Positions 16,456 to 25,395 are shown, counted from the stretch's first letter. The stretch is 64,000 nucleotides of DNA from Alkalicella caledoniensis (GCF_014467015.1 NZ_CP058559.1:1-64000); one strand, 5' to 3'. Translations and numbers: made by a program. Notes: a model not told the origin generated them from the letters alone.

Positions 16456-17967
16456 CTAGTCAATTTCAAACTCCAGAATTTTTCCGGTGTATGCATCGAT
16501 CTCCAATTCATATTCCCGGCCGTTATACTTAATTTCAATTTCATATTCACCGTCGTCCTGATCATATTTAAATTCAATTACGGTTCCTCCACCAACTCTT
16601 TTTAAAGCGATTGCGATTGCTTTGTCCGATCCAATCGTAGTCCTTGATGTAGGACTGCTAGAATAATCATCATCTCTTTGCCGTTCAAATTCTTTGATTT
16701 CTCCTGTATATGCATCAATCTCCAATTCATACTCATAACCATCAAAATAAATCTCTATTTCATACTCCCTGTCATCTCTATCATATTCAAACTCTTTTAC
16801 GACTCCTCCACCAACTTTTTCTAAACCAATTTTAATCGCTTTGTCACGCCCAATCACTTTGCTTGGAAAATAATTTTCGTCTCTCTCTCGTTCAAATTCT
16901 TTGATCTCTCCTGTATATGCATCAATCTCCAATTCATACTCATAACCATCAAAATAAATCTCTATTTCATACTCCCTGTCATCTCTATCATATTCAAACT
17001 CTTTTACGACTCCTCCACCAACTTTTTCTAAAGCGATTTTAATCGCTTTGTCACGCCCAATCACTTTGCCTGAAAAATAATTTTCGTCTCTCTCTCGTTC
17101 AAATTCTTTGATCTCTCCTGTATATGCATCTATCTCCAATTCATACTTATAACCATCAAAATAAATCTCTATTTCATACTCCCTGTCATCTCTATCATAT
17201 TCAAACTCTTTTACGACTCCTCCACCAACTTTTTCTAAAGCGATTTCAATAGCTTTGTCTCTCCCAATCACTTCGACATTATTTGATTCATTAGTAGTTT
17301 CGTTGTCCTGACTATCTATGTCTTGCTCTACATAATCCTTCTGGACCATTCGTGTAAAACCGTGAAATAAGTCCTGAAGTGATAAATTCATTTGTTCTGC
17401 TATGTTGAGTAAATCCTGTAAGCTGATCTCTGCTAAATCATCAAATGTTAAATTTTCGTTTCGGTCTATAAGTTTTTGGATTAGTGCTAATTTTCCTTTG
17501 GAGATTTCCAGATGATCATCATTGTCTCCTTCATCACTCCTGCCTTGATTCAAAATCATATATTCTAATTGTTTGTTCTCAAGGAATGCAGCAATGGCTT
17601 GATTTACCTTTTCTACATATGTTTCAGTTAAATCTTCGTTTTTCACAGTAATCATTACAACATTGTCTTGTCCGCCGATAATATGTCCTGTAAGAATCAT
17701 TCGATCAACCAAATCGTTAATGACGACTTCCAAATCTCGATCCTTAATCTCAAATCCTTCTAAAAATTCTCGACCATCTTCATTGAGTGCTTTAATACTT
17801 GTAATTCTTTCCAATCGATTTGTGGTAATCTCCAGGCTTGGATTTACGTCCAACATAAATTGATGGGCTGGCCACTGTAAATAAGCGACCACAAGGATAG
17901 CAATAAAAATCATCCCACTAATCCCAACAATAAGCCCTAGTTTCTTTTTATTATTGTTCATGTTCAT
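16456..17967 (-). CDS. RsgI-like membrane protein with four PepSY-type repeats
   Basis: About 501 residues. Of the two adjacent Met codons the second (17961) is better spaced from AAGGAGG. Order: about 10 cytoplasmic residues; one transmembrane helix (LGLIVGISGMIFIAILVVAYL); an RsgI-type extracytoplasmic domain opening with LDVNPSLEITTN, where RsgI proteins are known to self-cleave between Asn and Pro; a helical middle part; and four 69-residue PepSY-like units with KAIxIALEKVGGG and YELEIDAYTGEI. Three units are nearly identical at DNA level. The cytoplasmic tail is too short to hold an anti-sigma domain, unlike its neighbour at 18083. It probably senses something outside the membrane or modulates the neighbour. 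Confidence 0.75.
   Translation of the reverse strand: MNMNNNKKKLGLIVGISGMIFIAILVVAYLQWPAHQFMLDVNPSLEITTNRLERITSIKALNEDGREFLEGFEIKDRDLEVVINDLVDRMILTGHIIGGQDNVVMITVKNEDLTETYVEKVNQAIAAFLENKQLEYMILNQGRSDEGDNDDHLEISKGKLALIQKLIDRNENLTFDDLAEISLQDLLNIAEQMNLSLQDLFHGFTRMVQKDYVEQDIDSQDNETTNESNNVEVIGRDKAIEIALEKVGGGVVKEFEYDRDDREYEIEIYFDGYKYELEIDAYTGEIKEFERERDENYFSGKVIGRDKAIKIALEKVGGGVVKEFEYDRDDREYEIEIYFDGYEYELEIDAYTGEIKEFERERDENYFPSKVIGRDKAIKIGLEKVGGGVVKEFEYDRDDREYEIEIYFDGYEYELEIDAYTGEIKEFERQRDDDYSSSPTSRTTIGSDKAIAIALKRVGGGTVIEFKYDQDDGEYEIEIKYNGREYELEIDAYTGKILEFEID
16684..17290 (-). repeat. Tandem 207-bp repeats inside the RsgI-like gene
   Basis: The sequence TGTATATGCATC recurs at 16705, 16912 and 17119, exactly 207 bp apart, with nearly identical DNA throughout each unit. 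A fourth, diverged unit lies toward 16456. Each encodes one 69-residue PepSY-like module. Confidence 0.85.
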
Positions 17968-18035
17968 ATCCTCCTTTTTGCCTTCAATGAATTATTGTTC
18001 TTTATTCATCTACCTTTATAACAAAGAACCCCTAT

Positions 18036-18048
18036 ATTTTATTGCATA
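18036..18048 (-). promoter_or_regulatory. 13-bp box shared with the sigma factor gene upstream region
   Basis: TATGCAATAAAAT on the minus strand, about 70-80 bases before the RsgI-like gene. The same 13 bases occur 44-56 bases before the ECF sigma gene (20056-20068). A shared promoter element read by the sigma factor itself is the simplest explanation. Confidence 0.4.
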
Positions 18049-18082
18049 GATTTTAGATTTTTTTTGGAGGTTGTGCCTTGAG

Positions 18083-19423
18083 TTAATCATTGGTGTCAAA
18101 GGAAAGGATTTTACCAGTGTAGGCATCTATTTCTAATTCGTATTCCCTTCCGTTATATTCCACTTCCACTTCATAGATGAAACGACCATCCTCTTCTTCC
18201 AGTTCAATTTCTTCAATTCGCCCACCACCTACCCTGCCAAGGGCAATTTCCTTTGCACCATTGATCCCAATTAGTTCATCCATTTTTGGGTCTCCTTCAT
18301 TCCAATCGTCGTCATCAAAGTCATCAATATCAATTTCCTTAATCCGCCCCGTATAAGCATCCATTTCGATTTCATGCTCATATCCGTTAAAATAAATGGT
18401 AATTTCATATTCAACATCATCGTAATCATACCCGAATTTTACCGCAACCCCGCCTCCAACTTCACCTAATGCAATTTCTATGGCTTTCTTCACACTCAAT
18501 CTTCCCAGCGTAGGTCTTGGTTCAAACTTAGGCTCAGGCTTAGGCTCAGGCTTAGGTTCAAGCTTAGGCTCAGGATTAGGTTCAAGCTTAGGTTCAGGAT
18601 TAGGTTCAAGCTTAGGTTCTGATTTATCATCAATGTCCGGTATACGAATTTTTTCGTAATCATCATCCGAATCAATTACTCTATCAAGCTCTAATCCTGT
18701 TTCAAGTGACAAAATCAGTAATTTTTCTAAACTTAACTCTACTAATTCTTCCAAAAGGAAGTCAGGGTTGAGAATCATTAGGTTTCGGATAAATGTAATT
18801 TTCCCCATGGAGACCTGATAGGTTTCTGCAAATTCTTCCAAAGTATTGCTTTTCTCTAAGACCTGGCGCAGAACCACAAGTTTAAGATCCTCATTTTTGA
18901 AATACTCATGAATTCTGCGATCGAACATTTGAACCACTTCTAAGCTTTTATCCTGATCTTTGTTTAGGACTGAAACTAGCATCACTTGTCTTGGATCTTC
19001 TAATATACCTTTTTCCATAAATTGATCCAACAATTGTTGTTGAACGAGGTCCAAGTCCTTCCTTCGGTAATCGATGGATTCCACAATCTCTTTGCCTTCT
19101 TGGTTAATCCCTATAAGTTCAATCACTTGGTTTTGACGATTTGTGACGATTTTAATTCCGGGATTCACATCAAAATAGATGTAGCTGTCAGGGCTAAGAA
19201 AGTATTGGTACCATCCTGTAAACGCCACAAGGATGAGTATAAAAGAAAGTCCGATGGTTAATGGCTTCAGAAAGCTTATATGAATTTTGTCCTTTTTCTG
19301 GTCAGTAATAGCATCGTGCTTTAGCAATTTTTTCATAGGGGCATCCTGTATTGATTGGAACAAATCTACGGGTGCTTCATTAACTGACCGTTCTAATCGC
19401 AGACGAATTTCTTTATTCTTCAA
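18083..19423 (-). CDS. RsgI-like anti-sigma factor with PepSY-type domains
   Basis: 446 residues starting at TTG (GGGGGAAG four bases upstream), overlapping the end of the sigma gene by 11 bases, so translation is coupled. Order: about 55 cytoplasmic residues (candidate sigma-binding part); one transmembrane helix (PLTIGLSFILILVAFTGWY); an RsgI-type juxtamembrane domain beginning YFDVNPGIKIVTN, containing the NP pair at which RsgI proteins self-cleave; a helical region; a Pro-Glu-Lys-rich linker of repeated EPKLEPNP units; and two PepSY-like modules (KKAIEIALGEVGGG, YELEIDAYTGKI). It should hold the neighbouring ECF sigma factor inactive until cleavage. RsgI usually pairs with SigI, so pairing with an ECF factor is notable. 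Confidence 0.8.
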   Translation of the reverse strand: MKNKEIRLRLERSVNEAPVDLFQSIQDAPMKKLLKHDAITDQKKDKIHISFLKPLTIGLSFILILVAFTGWYQYFLSPDSYIYFDVNPGIKIVTNRQNQVIELIGINQEGKEIVESIDYRRKDLDLVQQQLLDQFMEKGILEDPRQVMLVSVLNKDQDKSLEVVQMFDRRIHEYFKNEDLKLVVLRQVLEKSNTLEEFAETYQVSMGKITFIRNLMILNPDFLLEELVELSLEKLLILSLETGLELDRVIDSDDDYEKIRIPDIDDKSEPKLEPNPEPKLEPNPEPKLEPKPEPKPEPKFEPRPTLGRLSVKKAIEIALGEVGGGVAVKFGYDYDDVEYEITIYFNGYEHEIEMDAYTGRIKEIDIDDFDDDDWNEGDPKMDELIGINGAKEIALGRVGGGRIEEIELEEEDGRFIYEVEVEYNGREYELEIDAYTGKILSFDTND

Positions 19424-20012
19424 GATGCTTCCCCCTTATCAGTAATTCCGCACGTAATTTTTTTAGAGCTCGATGATATTTTGACAACACTGTTGCAATG
19501 GGCATATCAAGATTTTTTGCCAACTCCCGGTGTTTAAAGCCTGCAACACTATGAAGGATAACAATCTGTCGTTCCTCTTCACTTAAAATGTCCATTGCTG
19601 CCGTCAATACCATGCGATCCTCAGGATCCGATACATAGGAAAATTTCGTATCATTTTCGAAATCCAAGGACTCGGGATTAACAAACCGTTGATACCATCG
19701 TATCTTGTTTCGAGTCAAATTTTTTGCGATGGTAAACATCCATGCTAGTGGTTTTCCCATGGGTTTATATAAATGGGCTGCTGTACGGATTTTTATAAAC
19801 GTGTCCTGTACAAGATCTAATGCATCCTCATGATTTTTCACCATGGAGAGGATAAAAGCATACAAAACAACGTGAGTAGACTGGTAAAGCTCTTTTAGGG
19901 CTTCCGGGTCATCATCACCTATTCGTCGAAAAATTCTTTCATCTATATGGGGTAATTTAGGTTTTTCCTGTTTTGGAACTGGGTTCCCCAGTACGTTTGC
20001 AAATAGTATCAT
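19413..20012 (-). CDS. ECF-type RNA polymerase sigma factor
   Basis: 199 residues. Region 2 is visible as LYAFILSMVKNHEDALDLVQDTFIK with KPLAWMFTIAKNLTRNKIRW, and region 4 as LSEEERQIVILHSVAGFKHRELAKNLDMP followed by VLSKYHRALKKLR. This is the standard two-domain ECF layout. AAGGGAG precedes the ATG. The gene overlaps an RsgI-like membrane protein, and a 13-bp box upstream is repeated before a second RsgI-like gene, so the sigma factor probably drives both. What it responds to is not visible, although PepSY-bearing partners suggest a signal at the cell surface. Confidence 0.9.
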   Translation of the reverse strand: MILFANVLGNPVPKQEKPKLPHIDERIFRRIGDDDPEALKELYQSTHVVLYAFILSMVKNHEDALDLVQDTFIKIRTAAHLYKPMGKPLAWMFTIAKNLTRNKIRWYQRFVNPESLDFENDTKFSYVSDPEDRMVLTAAMDILSEEERQIVILHSVAGFKHRELAKNLDMPIATVLSKYHRALKKLRAELLIRGKHLEE

Positions 20013-20055
20013 CGTGAGCTCCCTTCACTTCACTCAGTTAACCACCGAGACATCA

Positions 20056-20068
20056 ATTTTATTGCATA
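20056..20068 (-). promoter_or_regulatory. 13-bp box upstream of the ECF sigma gene
   Basis: TATGCAATAAAAT on the minus strand, identical to the box at 18036-18048. It would suit an autoregulated ECF promoter, but the -10 element is not clear. Confidence 0.4.
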
Positions 20069-20230
20069 AATCTAAAAAAATTTAACCTAAATTCCTACAT
20101 CAGTCTAATTATGTTATCGGGATATAAAAGTGTCAAGTAGATCGAGACACTTTCCAAGAAAAAACAGTAACCTTTAACTGAGACAGCCACAGTTAAACCA
20201 ACTTCTTATCACAAATTTATGTAAAGGCAC

Positions 20231-20261
20231 AAAAAAAGCAGCAGACTATAGGTTCTACTGC
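20231..20261 (-). terminator. Terminator after the NimA-like gene
   Basis: GCAGTAGA pairs with TCTGCTGC on the minus strand and is followed by seven T. It lies 120 bases past the stop of the NimA-like gene. Apart from it and the sigma box, I see nothing in 20013-20384. Confidence 0.55.
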
Positions 20262-20384
20262 CTAGCTTGGTAAATTTTTCATAACATCTTTACGTCTACT
20301 ATCTCCTTCTACATCATCACTTACACTTCTTTCAACAAGTAATTCATTTGTTGGTTATGAACCCTTGATCAAGGGATCTTGCAT

Positions 20385-20870
20385 CTACTTCTTTGCTCTC
20401 ACCAATTCTTTAGCCTCTTTGCCAGTTATGTGGTCAATATCAATTGCAATGATATGAGATCGTGTACATCCTGCTATTTCTTTATGTTTGGCTTCTTTTG
20501 GCTGATCCCCTGAGTACTTTTCAACCAAAGCTTCAAAAGCATTAAACCATTCATCACCTTCAACAAATCTTGCTCTTCCGAAAGCGATTACGCTCCGGAA
20601 ATAAGTAGTATATTCTTCACTTACTATTTTGTCTTCATCAATTACTGAAAATGATACCTTCGAATTTTTAGTAATAGCATCAATCTTGTGCCCTGCCTTT
20701 GCAGAGTGAAAATATATCTTACCATTGTAATAAACATAGCTAAGTGGAACTGCATATGGATAGTCATCATCACCTATACAAGCCAGTACACCATTGGTAC
20801 ATCTTTCCAATACAGCAATCGTGTCATCGATTGATAATAACTGTTTCTTTCTTCTCATTTCCCTAAACAT
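20385..20870 (-). CDS. Pyridoxamine 5'-phosphate oxidase-like (NimA-type) flavoprotein
   Basis: 161 residues with the split-barrel flavin-binding fold of the PNPOx-like family. MRRKKQLLSIDDTIAVLERC opens the protein, then VLACIGDDDYPYAVPLSYVYYNGKIYFHS, the typical FMN-binding core, and later FRSVIAFGRARFVEG. The arrangement matches NimA-like proteins, some of which reduce nitroimidazoles; most are uncharacterised. The ribosome site GGGAGG precedes the ATG. It stands alone between the sigma locus and the YolD/polymerase pair. Confidence 0.85.
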   Translation of the reverse strand: MFREMRRKKQLLSIDDTIAVLERCTNGVLACIGDDDYPYAVPLSYVYYNGKIYFHSAKAGHKIDAITKNSKVSFSVIDEDKIVSEEYTTYFRSVIAFGRARFVEGDEWFNAFEALVEKYSGDQPKEAKHKEIAGCTRSHIIAIDIDHITGKEAKELVRAKK

Positions 20871-20918
20871 ATACTTTTACCTCCCTTTGACTTATATCCC
20901 TTAATATAAGTTATCATG

Positions 20919-21344
20919 TTATTTAAGAATTGCTTCAAATATCTGCCCCTCAATGCTAATGATCTCGTCTATGGGGATTACAGTAGCATCGGTCATAATA
21001 ACAACCCGTTCATAGATGTCTATCTTTTTAGCCCTGCCAGTTGCAGTAACATATGCCCCGCCGCTCTTCTTTGCATCTGGTTGAAAGTAGGTGATTGCCA
21101 TTTCAGGATGCTCATTAATGCTATCTGCTAGGATTTGTAACCTATGGTTCAAGATGTCCTTAGTATATTCGTCCAATTCTACTCTCTGGTCAGTTAATCT
21201 TGCAGTTTCTTTGATAGCGGCATCATGTCCAGTCAGTGCAGCAAATGGGGAAAACTGAGCTGCCCGATTAATGGCAGTCATAGGAGGGCGTTTCGTAGAG
21301 ACATGACGCGGTAGATTGATGATGTCATGGTATTTACTCGTCAT
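20919..21344 (-). CDS. YolD-like family protein
   Basis: 141 residues. AINRAAQFSPFAALTGHDAAI and RLTDQRVELDEYTKDILN are typical of YolD-like proteins encoded beside UmuC-type polymerases. The gene overlaps the polymerase gene by four bases (ATGA), so both are translated from one message. YolD proteins are thought to assist or control the polymerase much as UmuD does for UmuC, although without sequence relation. Confidence 0.85.
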   Translation of the reverse strand: MTSKYHDIINLPRHVSTKRPPMTAINRAAQFSPFAALTGHDAAIKETARLTDQRVELDEYTKDILNHRLQILADSINEHPEMAITYFQPDAKKSGGAYVTATGRAKKIDIYERVVIMTDATVIPIDEIISIEGQIFEAILK

Positions 21345-22864
21345 GCCTTATGCCCTCCAATCTGCTTGTTTCGGTCTATTGTGGTAGCCCCTTCCTCCAG
21401 ATTCATACCCCTTAGAACGGCGTTTTTGCCGTATTTCTTTTTTATCTGAAGCATTGCTTTCTGAATCTTTTTTTCACGTGCAAGTTCGGCTTCTTCTTCC
21501 TCTTTTTTCACATTCACAGTCTCGTAATCTGTAAAGAGATCAAGCTGTTCATATGTATCTTTTTCTTTAGCATTTGCCTCATCCACAACATGATTCGCTG
21601 CAATGTTGACTCTCCTGACCAGGAGATTTTTATCAACGATGCGCTCAAACAACTCTGTGACGGCACCCATGATTAGCTTTGTAGAGGATGTCTGTCTACC
21701 AAGATTTGTGGTTCCATGTGCAGATTTCGGAACAGCACGCCCATAGTGGTCAGTGGTAATCTTCCCGTGATATGATTTCGTTTCTTTAGAGTTTGACAGA
21801 TTTTCAATATCATATCCAACTGTCAAAACAAGCTGGTCCGTCACAAGCCTTTTGTCCACTAAATCGAGGACAAGGAGATCGGTCATTTCCCGCACAATCA
21901 GCTTCGCTTTGTCAAAGGTATAGGCAGATTGCAACACTTGCCCCGATCCAATACTGTTTGTACTTGGCTTATATGCTTTAATATCAGCGATAGTACATGG
22001 TTCCCATCCCCATGCATGGTCGATTAACAACTCAGCATTGATGCCGAACAATTTGTACAGTAAATCCTCATTGTAATAATCGGTGGCTTTACCTAGGGAG
22101 CATCTTGCAATATCTCCCATAGTAAAGAGACCTTGATCCTCCAGTTTCTTGGCGTAACCTTTGCCAACACGCCAAAAGTCAGTTAGGGGCCGGTGTGACC
22201 AAAGCAAATGGCGATAACTCATTTCGTCAAGTTCAGCTACCCGCACACCGTTTTGATCAGCTGGGGTATTCTTTGCCTGAATATCCATAGCTATCTTGCA
22301 AAGATACAGATTTGTGCCAATTCCAGCTGTTGCAGTAATACCGGTGGTTTTAATAACATCCGTAATCATTTTCGTGGCAAGTTCACGGGCTGAAAGATTG
22401 TAGGTGTTCAAATAATTGGTAGCATCAATGAATACCTCATCAATGGAGTAAACATGAAGATCTTCAGGGGCGATGTACTTCAAATAGATATTGTAAATCT
22501 GTGTACTGTACTCTATATAACGCGCCATTTGAGGCTGAGCAACAATATAGTCAAGGGAGATACTCGGTGAGGATTTCAATTCAGAATCGTTGAAGGAAGC
22601 ACCGGAAGAAACTCGCCCCGGTGCTTTGCTTTTTCGTAATGCGTTTACTTCCCTGACCTTCTGCACTACCTCAAACAGCCTCGCCCTACCAGAAATGCCG
22701 TACCCTTTTAATGAGGGAGATACAGCGAGGCAGATGGTTTTTTCTGTACGGCTTGCATCAGCAACAACTAGGTTAGTTGTCATGGGATCAAGTCCTCGTT
22801 CTATACACTCCACCGAAGCATAAAAGGATTTTAAATCAAATGCCATATAGGTTCTATTCTTCAT
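21341..22864 (-). CDS. Y-family DNA polymerase (UmuC/UvrX-like)
   Basis: 507 residues of the translesion polymerase family. The catalytic motifs are AFDLKSFYASVE (first Asp) and YSIDEVFID (Asp-Glu pair). RHLLWSHRPLTDFWRVGKG and a helix-hairpin-helix part follow, then the little-finger domain. The C-terminus has a long charged stretch (KKEEEEAELAREKKIQK). Polymerases of this subtype with a YolD partner are common on plasmids, ICEs and prophages of Firmicutes. No LexA-type operator was recognised upstream. It would copy past damaged bases, at the cost of errors. Confidence 0.92.
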   Translation of the reverse strand: MKNRTYMAFDLKSFYASVECIERGLDPMTTNLVVADASRTEKTICLAVSPSLKGYGISGRARLFEVVQKVREVNALRKSKAPGRVSSGASFNDSELKSSPSISLDYIVAQPQMARYIEYSTQIYNIYLKYIAPEDLHVYSIDEVFIDATNYLNTYNLSARELATKMITDVIKTTGITATAGIGTNLYLCKIAMDIQAKNTPADQNGVRVAELDEMSYRHLLWSHRPLTDFWRVGKGYAKKLEDQGLFTMGDIARCSLGKATDYYNEDLLYKLFGINAELLIDHAWGWEPCTIADIKAYKPSTNSIGSGQVLQSAYTFDKAKLIVREMTDLLVLDLVDKRLVTDQLVLTVGYDIENLSNSKETKSYHGKITTDHYGRAVPKSAHGTTNLGRQTSSTKLIMGAVTELFERIVDKNLLVRRVNIAANHVVDEANAKEKDTYEQLDLFTDYETVNVKKEEEEAELAREKKIQKAMLQIKKKYGKNAVLRGMNLEEGATTIDRNKQIGGHKA

Positions 22865-22923
22865 TTTACTCTTCAGTGGCCTCCTTCAAAAATTATCTGT
22901 TTTTCCCTCTCTTTTAGCTCATA

Positions 22924-23121
22924 CTATTGATTTTTATTCAGTATCTTAACAATATTACAAGAACAGCATCTCTTTGTTGGACTTAATTCTTTACATTTAC
23001 CTAGGGTGCAAGCACCTGTCATATCTCTAATGTCTTGTAAAGATTTTGCTCCATTTGCCATAGCTTCTAGTATTTTTCCCTTACTAACACTAGAGCAATA
23101 ACATATTATTTCATTTTCCAT
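22924..23121 (-). CDS. Small [2Fe-2S]-binding BFD-like protein
   Basis: About 65 residues. The cysteine pattern IICYCSSVSKGKI and GACTLGKC matches the BFD-like [2Fe-2S] domain of bacterioferritin-associated ferredoxin and related proteins, with an extra Cys-Cys pair near the end (RCCSCN). I start at the ATG at 23121, which begins MENEIICYC; an in-frame GTG nine bases earlier is possible. It stands alone, so its partner is unknown. Confidence 0.75.
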   Translation of the reverse strand: MENEIICYCSSVSKGKILEAMANGAKSLQDIRDMTGACTLGKCKELSPTKRCCSCNIVKILNKNQ

Positions 23122-23341
23122 ACCTAACACCCACTTAATATTTTATTAAACTACACAAACAAAATTTTAATTATACATATTATAGCACATACATTCTATC
23201 ATATAAACTTACACTTTGGGTTATTACAGCTACTTTATCCATTTTCATTAGGTTTTTGGATTTTCTAGTAAGGAAGCCTCTAAAATAGTAATAAAAAAGG
23301 ATAGGATCTAAGCCCCACCCCATTATATCTCACTACTACCT

Positions 23342-23553
23342 CTACTCCTCATCCTCAATTAACCTTGCGACACTCTGGCCACACTTCTGACACTTCCCAC
23401 TGAGTAGATTACCAAACTCATCATTTTGAATTGAGTAATCTACTATGGTTGTGACACCGCATTTTACACAGAACACGTTACTAAGTAATCTCCCTTGGAT
23501 GGTCTTGGTAATGGTGTTCCAATTTTCATTGCATTAAAGTCTATTACTGACAT
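23342..23553 (-). pseudogene. Small zinc-ribbon protein gene with a one-base frameshift
   Basis: GGAGGTGA precedes an ATG at 23553 that reads MSVIDFNAMK. One base appears to be missing in the A-run at about 23522-23525. After it, the next frame gives WNTITKTIQGRLLSNV, FCVKCGVTTIVDYS and GKCQKCGQSVARLIEDEE, with two CxxC pairs that would bind one zinc. Inserting one A makes a clean gene of about 70 codons. Function unknown. A true sequencing error cannot be excluded. Confidence 0.55.
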
Positions 23554-23574
23554 TGGTTGTCACCTCCTTAATCC

Positions 23575-24066
23575 TTAAAATATACCACCGTTCTCTCCCC
23601 TAGCTCGAACCTTTTCCATCACGTTAGTTAGTCCCAAATAAACCCCTATTCCTACGCTGGAACCGGCACTATCAATTATAACATCCCTTACTTCCCCGCT
23701 TCTACCAGGGACAAATAGCTGATGAACCTCATCACTAATGGCATAGAGTATACATATGGATAGAGCGAAAACTATCCCTTTCCAACCTTCTACTACACTA
23801 ACATTGAGGGCATTTATAACCAACACTCCAAGTATTAGGTAAATAATAAAATGGGCGTTCTTCCTTACTATATGGTGTAAATACCTTATATCCAACTGCT
23901 CTGCCAAACTTGGAGCTACTCTTTCAACTGTCTGTACAACAACCTCAACTACACCTTTGCTCATTTCCTGAGATTGGGTTGCTGGTTGGGCTGACATGTA
24001 AAAGATGAGTCCCATCCAAAGTAATACTAAAGTCCATGAAAATATCTGTTTACTATATTGCCCCAT
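23575..24066 (-). CDS. VanZ-family membrane protein
   Basis: About 163 residues with four hydrophobic segments. VRKNAHFIIYLILGVL and ISDEVHQLFVPGRSGEVRDVIID are the VanZ signature, with a final GxxxG helix. VanZ-like proteins give low-level teicoplanin resistance in vancomycin clusters, but most stand-alone members have no known role. The ATG at 24066 overlaps the stop of the SEC-C gene (TAATG), so the two are translationally coupled. A second in-frame Met 15 bases upstream lies inside that gene. Confidence 0.85.
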   Translation of the reverse strand: MGQYSKQIFSWTLVLLWMGLIFYMSAQPATQSQEMSKGVVEVVVQTVERVAPSLAEQLDIRYLHHIVRKNAHFIIYLILGVLVINALNVSVVEGWKGIVFALSICILYAISDEVHQLFVPGRSGEVRDVIIDSAGSSVGIGVYLGLTNVMEKVRARGENGGIF

Positions 24067-24818
24067 TACTTTCCGCAGCATTTTTTATATTTCTTCCCAC
24101 TATCACAAGGACATGGTTCGTTTCTACCTACTTTTTTTGGTCCACTCTTTTTATTTGTGGTATCCATTTCCTCGAAGTTCATAAAGCCAGGGAATCGTTC
24201 TTTAGGAAGCGGCCTTAAATTAGGCTTTTCTATCTTTTCAAATATCTCATTTGGTGTATGCCCGTTATTTTCCCAAAGTCTTGTATTATTGGCAAGTTTC
24301 ATTACTAATTCCATCAGTTCTGAAATTTGCTTCTCGCTTTTAAAACTAATTTCATTCCTATTAAAAATATCAAATATAGTGCTAACAGAAAAAGCAAATT
24401 GGCATATTCCCTGAATGTCTTCACACAATATTTCTGCGAAATGCTCATCGCCATCAGTTAAGTTATTAGCTATGTAACTAAGTAAATCCTCATACTCCTT
24501 GGGAACCTCAAAGTAGGTTTCGTTTTTATACTTTAAAAGCTCCTCCTTCTTTGGTATGTAAAAAGGCTTCCCCTTACGCTGCATTAACTGAGTCTCAAAT
24601 TCATCAAACTCCATTATAGTTTCACTAACAAAGTAGTCCCCGTTAATTTCAACAAAGTTTTTGGCAAGCATCTCTGGTGCTTCTTTCATTATTTTGTCTA
24701 TTACTTCCAAATCTATCTTCTCATCATTTTGAATATTGCAAATCTCTAAAACCTTATCCTTATGTACTAGTCCATATAAGTTCGTTAGCGACATAATGTA
24801 ATCTATTACTTGGTTCAT
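24066..24818 (-). CDS. SEC-C motif protein
   Basis: About 250 residues. The start at 24818 is six bases from AGGAGG; a second Met at 24839 has none. The body is helical with no known catalytic motif. The last 24 residues form the SEC-C metal-binding motif (GRNEPCPCDSGKKYKKCCG), which binds zinc in SecA and in many stand-alone proteins. The Cys ligands are all present. It shares an overlap with VanZ, which suggests one transcription unit. Confidence 0.8.
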   Translation of the reverse strand: MNQVIDYIMSLTNLYGLVHKDKVLEICNIQNDEKIDLEVIDKIMKEAPEMLAKNFVEINGDYFVSETIMEFDEFETQLMQRKGKPFYIPKKEELLKYKNETYFEVPKEYEDLLSYIANNLTDGDEHFAEILCEDIQGICQFAFSVSTIFDIFNRNEISFKSEKQISELMELVMKLANNTRLWENNGHTPNEIFEKIEKPNLRPLPKERFPGFMNFEEMDTTNKKSGPKKVGRNEPCPCDSGKKYKKCCGK

Positions 24819-24994
24819 TGGTATCCTCCTAAATTTCAATACAGTTATTTAAAAATGCCGGAAAAAGGCTCATAATGTCATTTTACCACTATTGCCTAGA
24901 AAATGCTTGGAAATGGTGGTATTTCTTAAATTCGGCATAAAGCTTTAGTCTTCAAACTTCATTGTGTGTTCGTTTTCGTTTTTGATATTCGCTA

Positions 24995-25225
24995 TCAAGC
25001 TCCATGCTCAGTAGGTTGATTGTAATCATAACAATCTTTTTCTGAACTATACTTATGCTCAAGAGCATCATTTACTGTTCCAATGATTGAAAATTCAAAT
25101 TCCTTCCTTGACATTTCTATGGAAGACAAGAACTTCTTGTTACCTTTGAAAGACTTCCATAATAATTTCTTATCTTTTTCATCAAGATTTATCTTGTACA
25201 AGAGATTTGAGAGAGAAACAATCAA
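24995..25225 (-). pseudogene. Hypothetical fragment, probably the end of a frameshifted gene
   Basis: The 76-residue frame (LSNLLYKINLDEKDKKLLW in the middle) stays open upstream to about 25280 but has no ribosome site at its Met. A neighbouring frame just upstream reads GKKIPLAEAIHSFQ and would join it at about 25255 with a single-base shift. The sequence has coding character. No family is recognised. Decayed gene of unknown function is the most likely reading. Confidence 0.35.
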
Positions 25226-25395
25226 ATTTGTCTGCTTATCATCAACATTTTTTTTATTGAAAGCTATGAATTGCTTCTGCTAAAGGAATTTTCTTTCCCT
25301 TGTGGTTCTTCATCTAGTTGATTTTTCTCTGCATCAGAGGTATTCGTTTTAAGGTAATCTCACTAAATGTAGGATTTGAAGCATTGTACATTAGT

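Noticed and set aside
16684-17290. CRISPR array
   Set aside because: The repeat unit is 207 bp of continuous coding sequence, a protein domain repeat.
18525-18625. Short repeats that could suggest a CRISPR-like array
   Set aside because: They encode a Pro-Glu-Lys linker of the RsgI-like protein and vary in length; there are no spacers.
22865-22923. LexA operator upstream of the Y-family polymerase
   Set aside because: No CGAAC-N4-GTTCG-like sequence was found.
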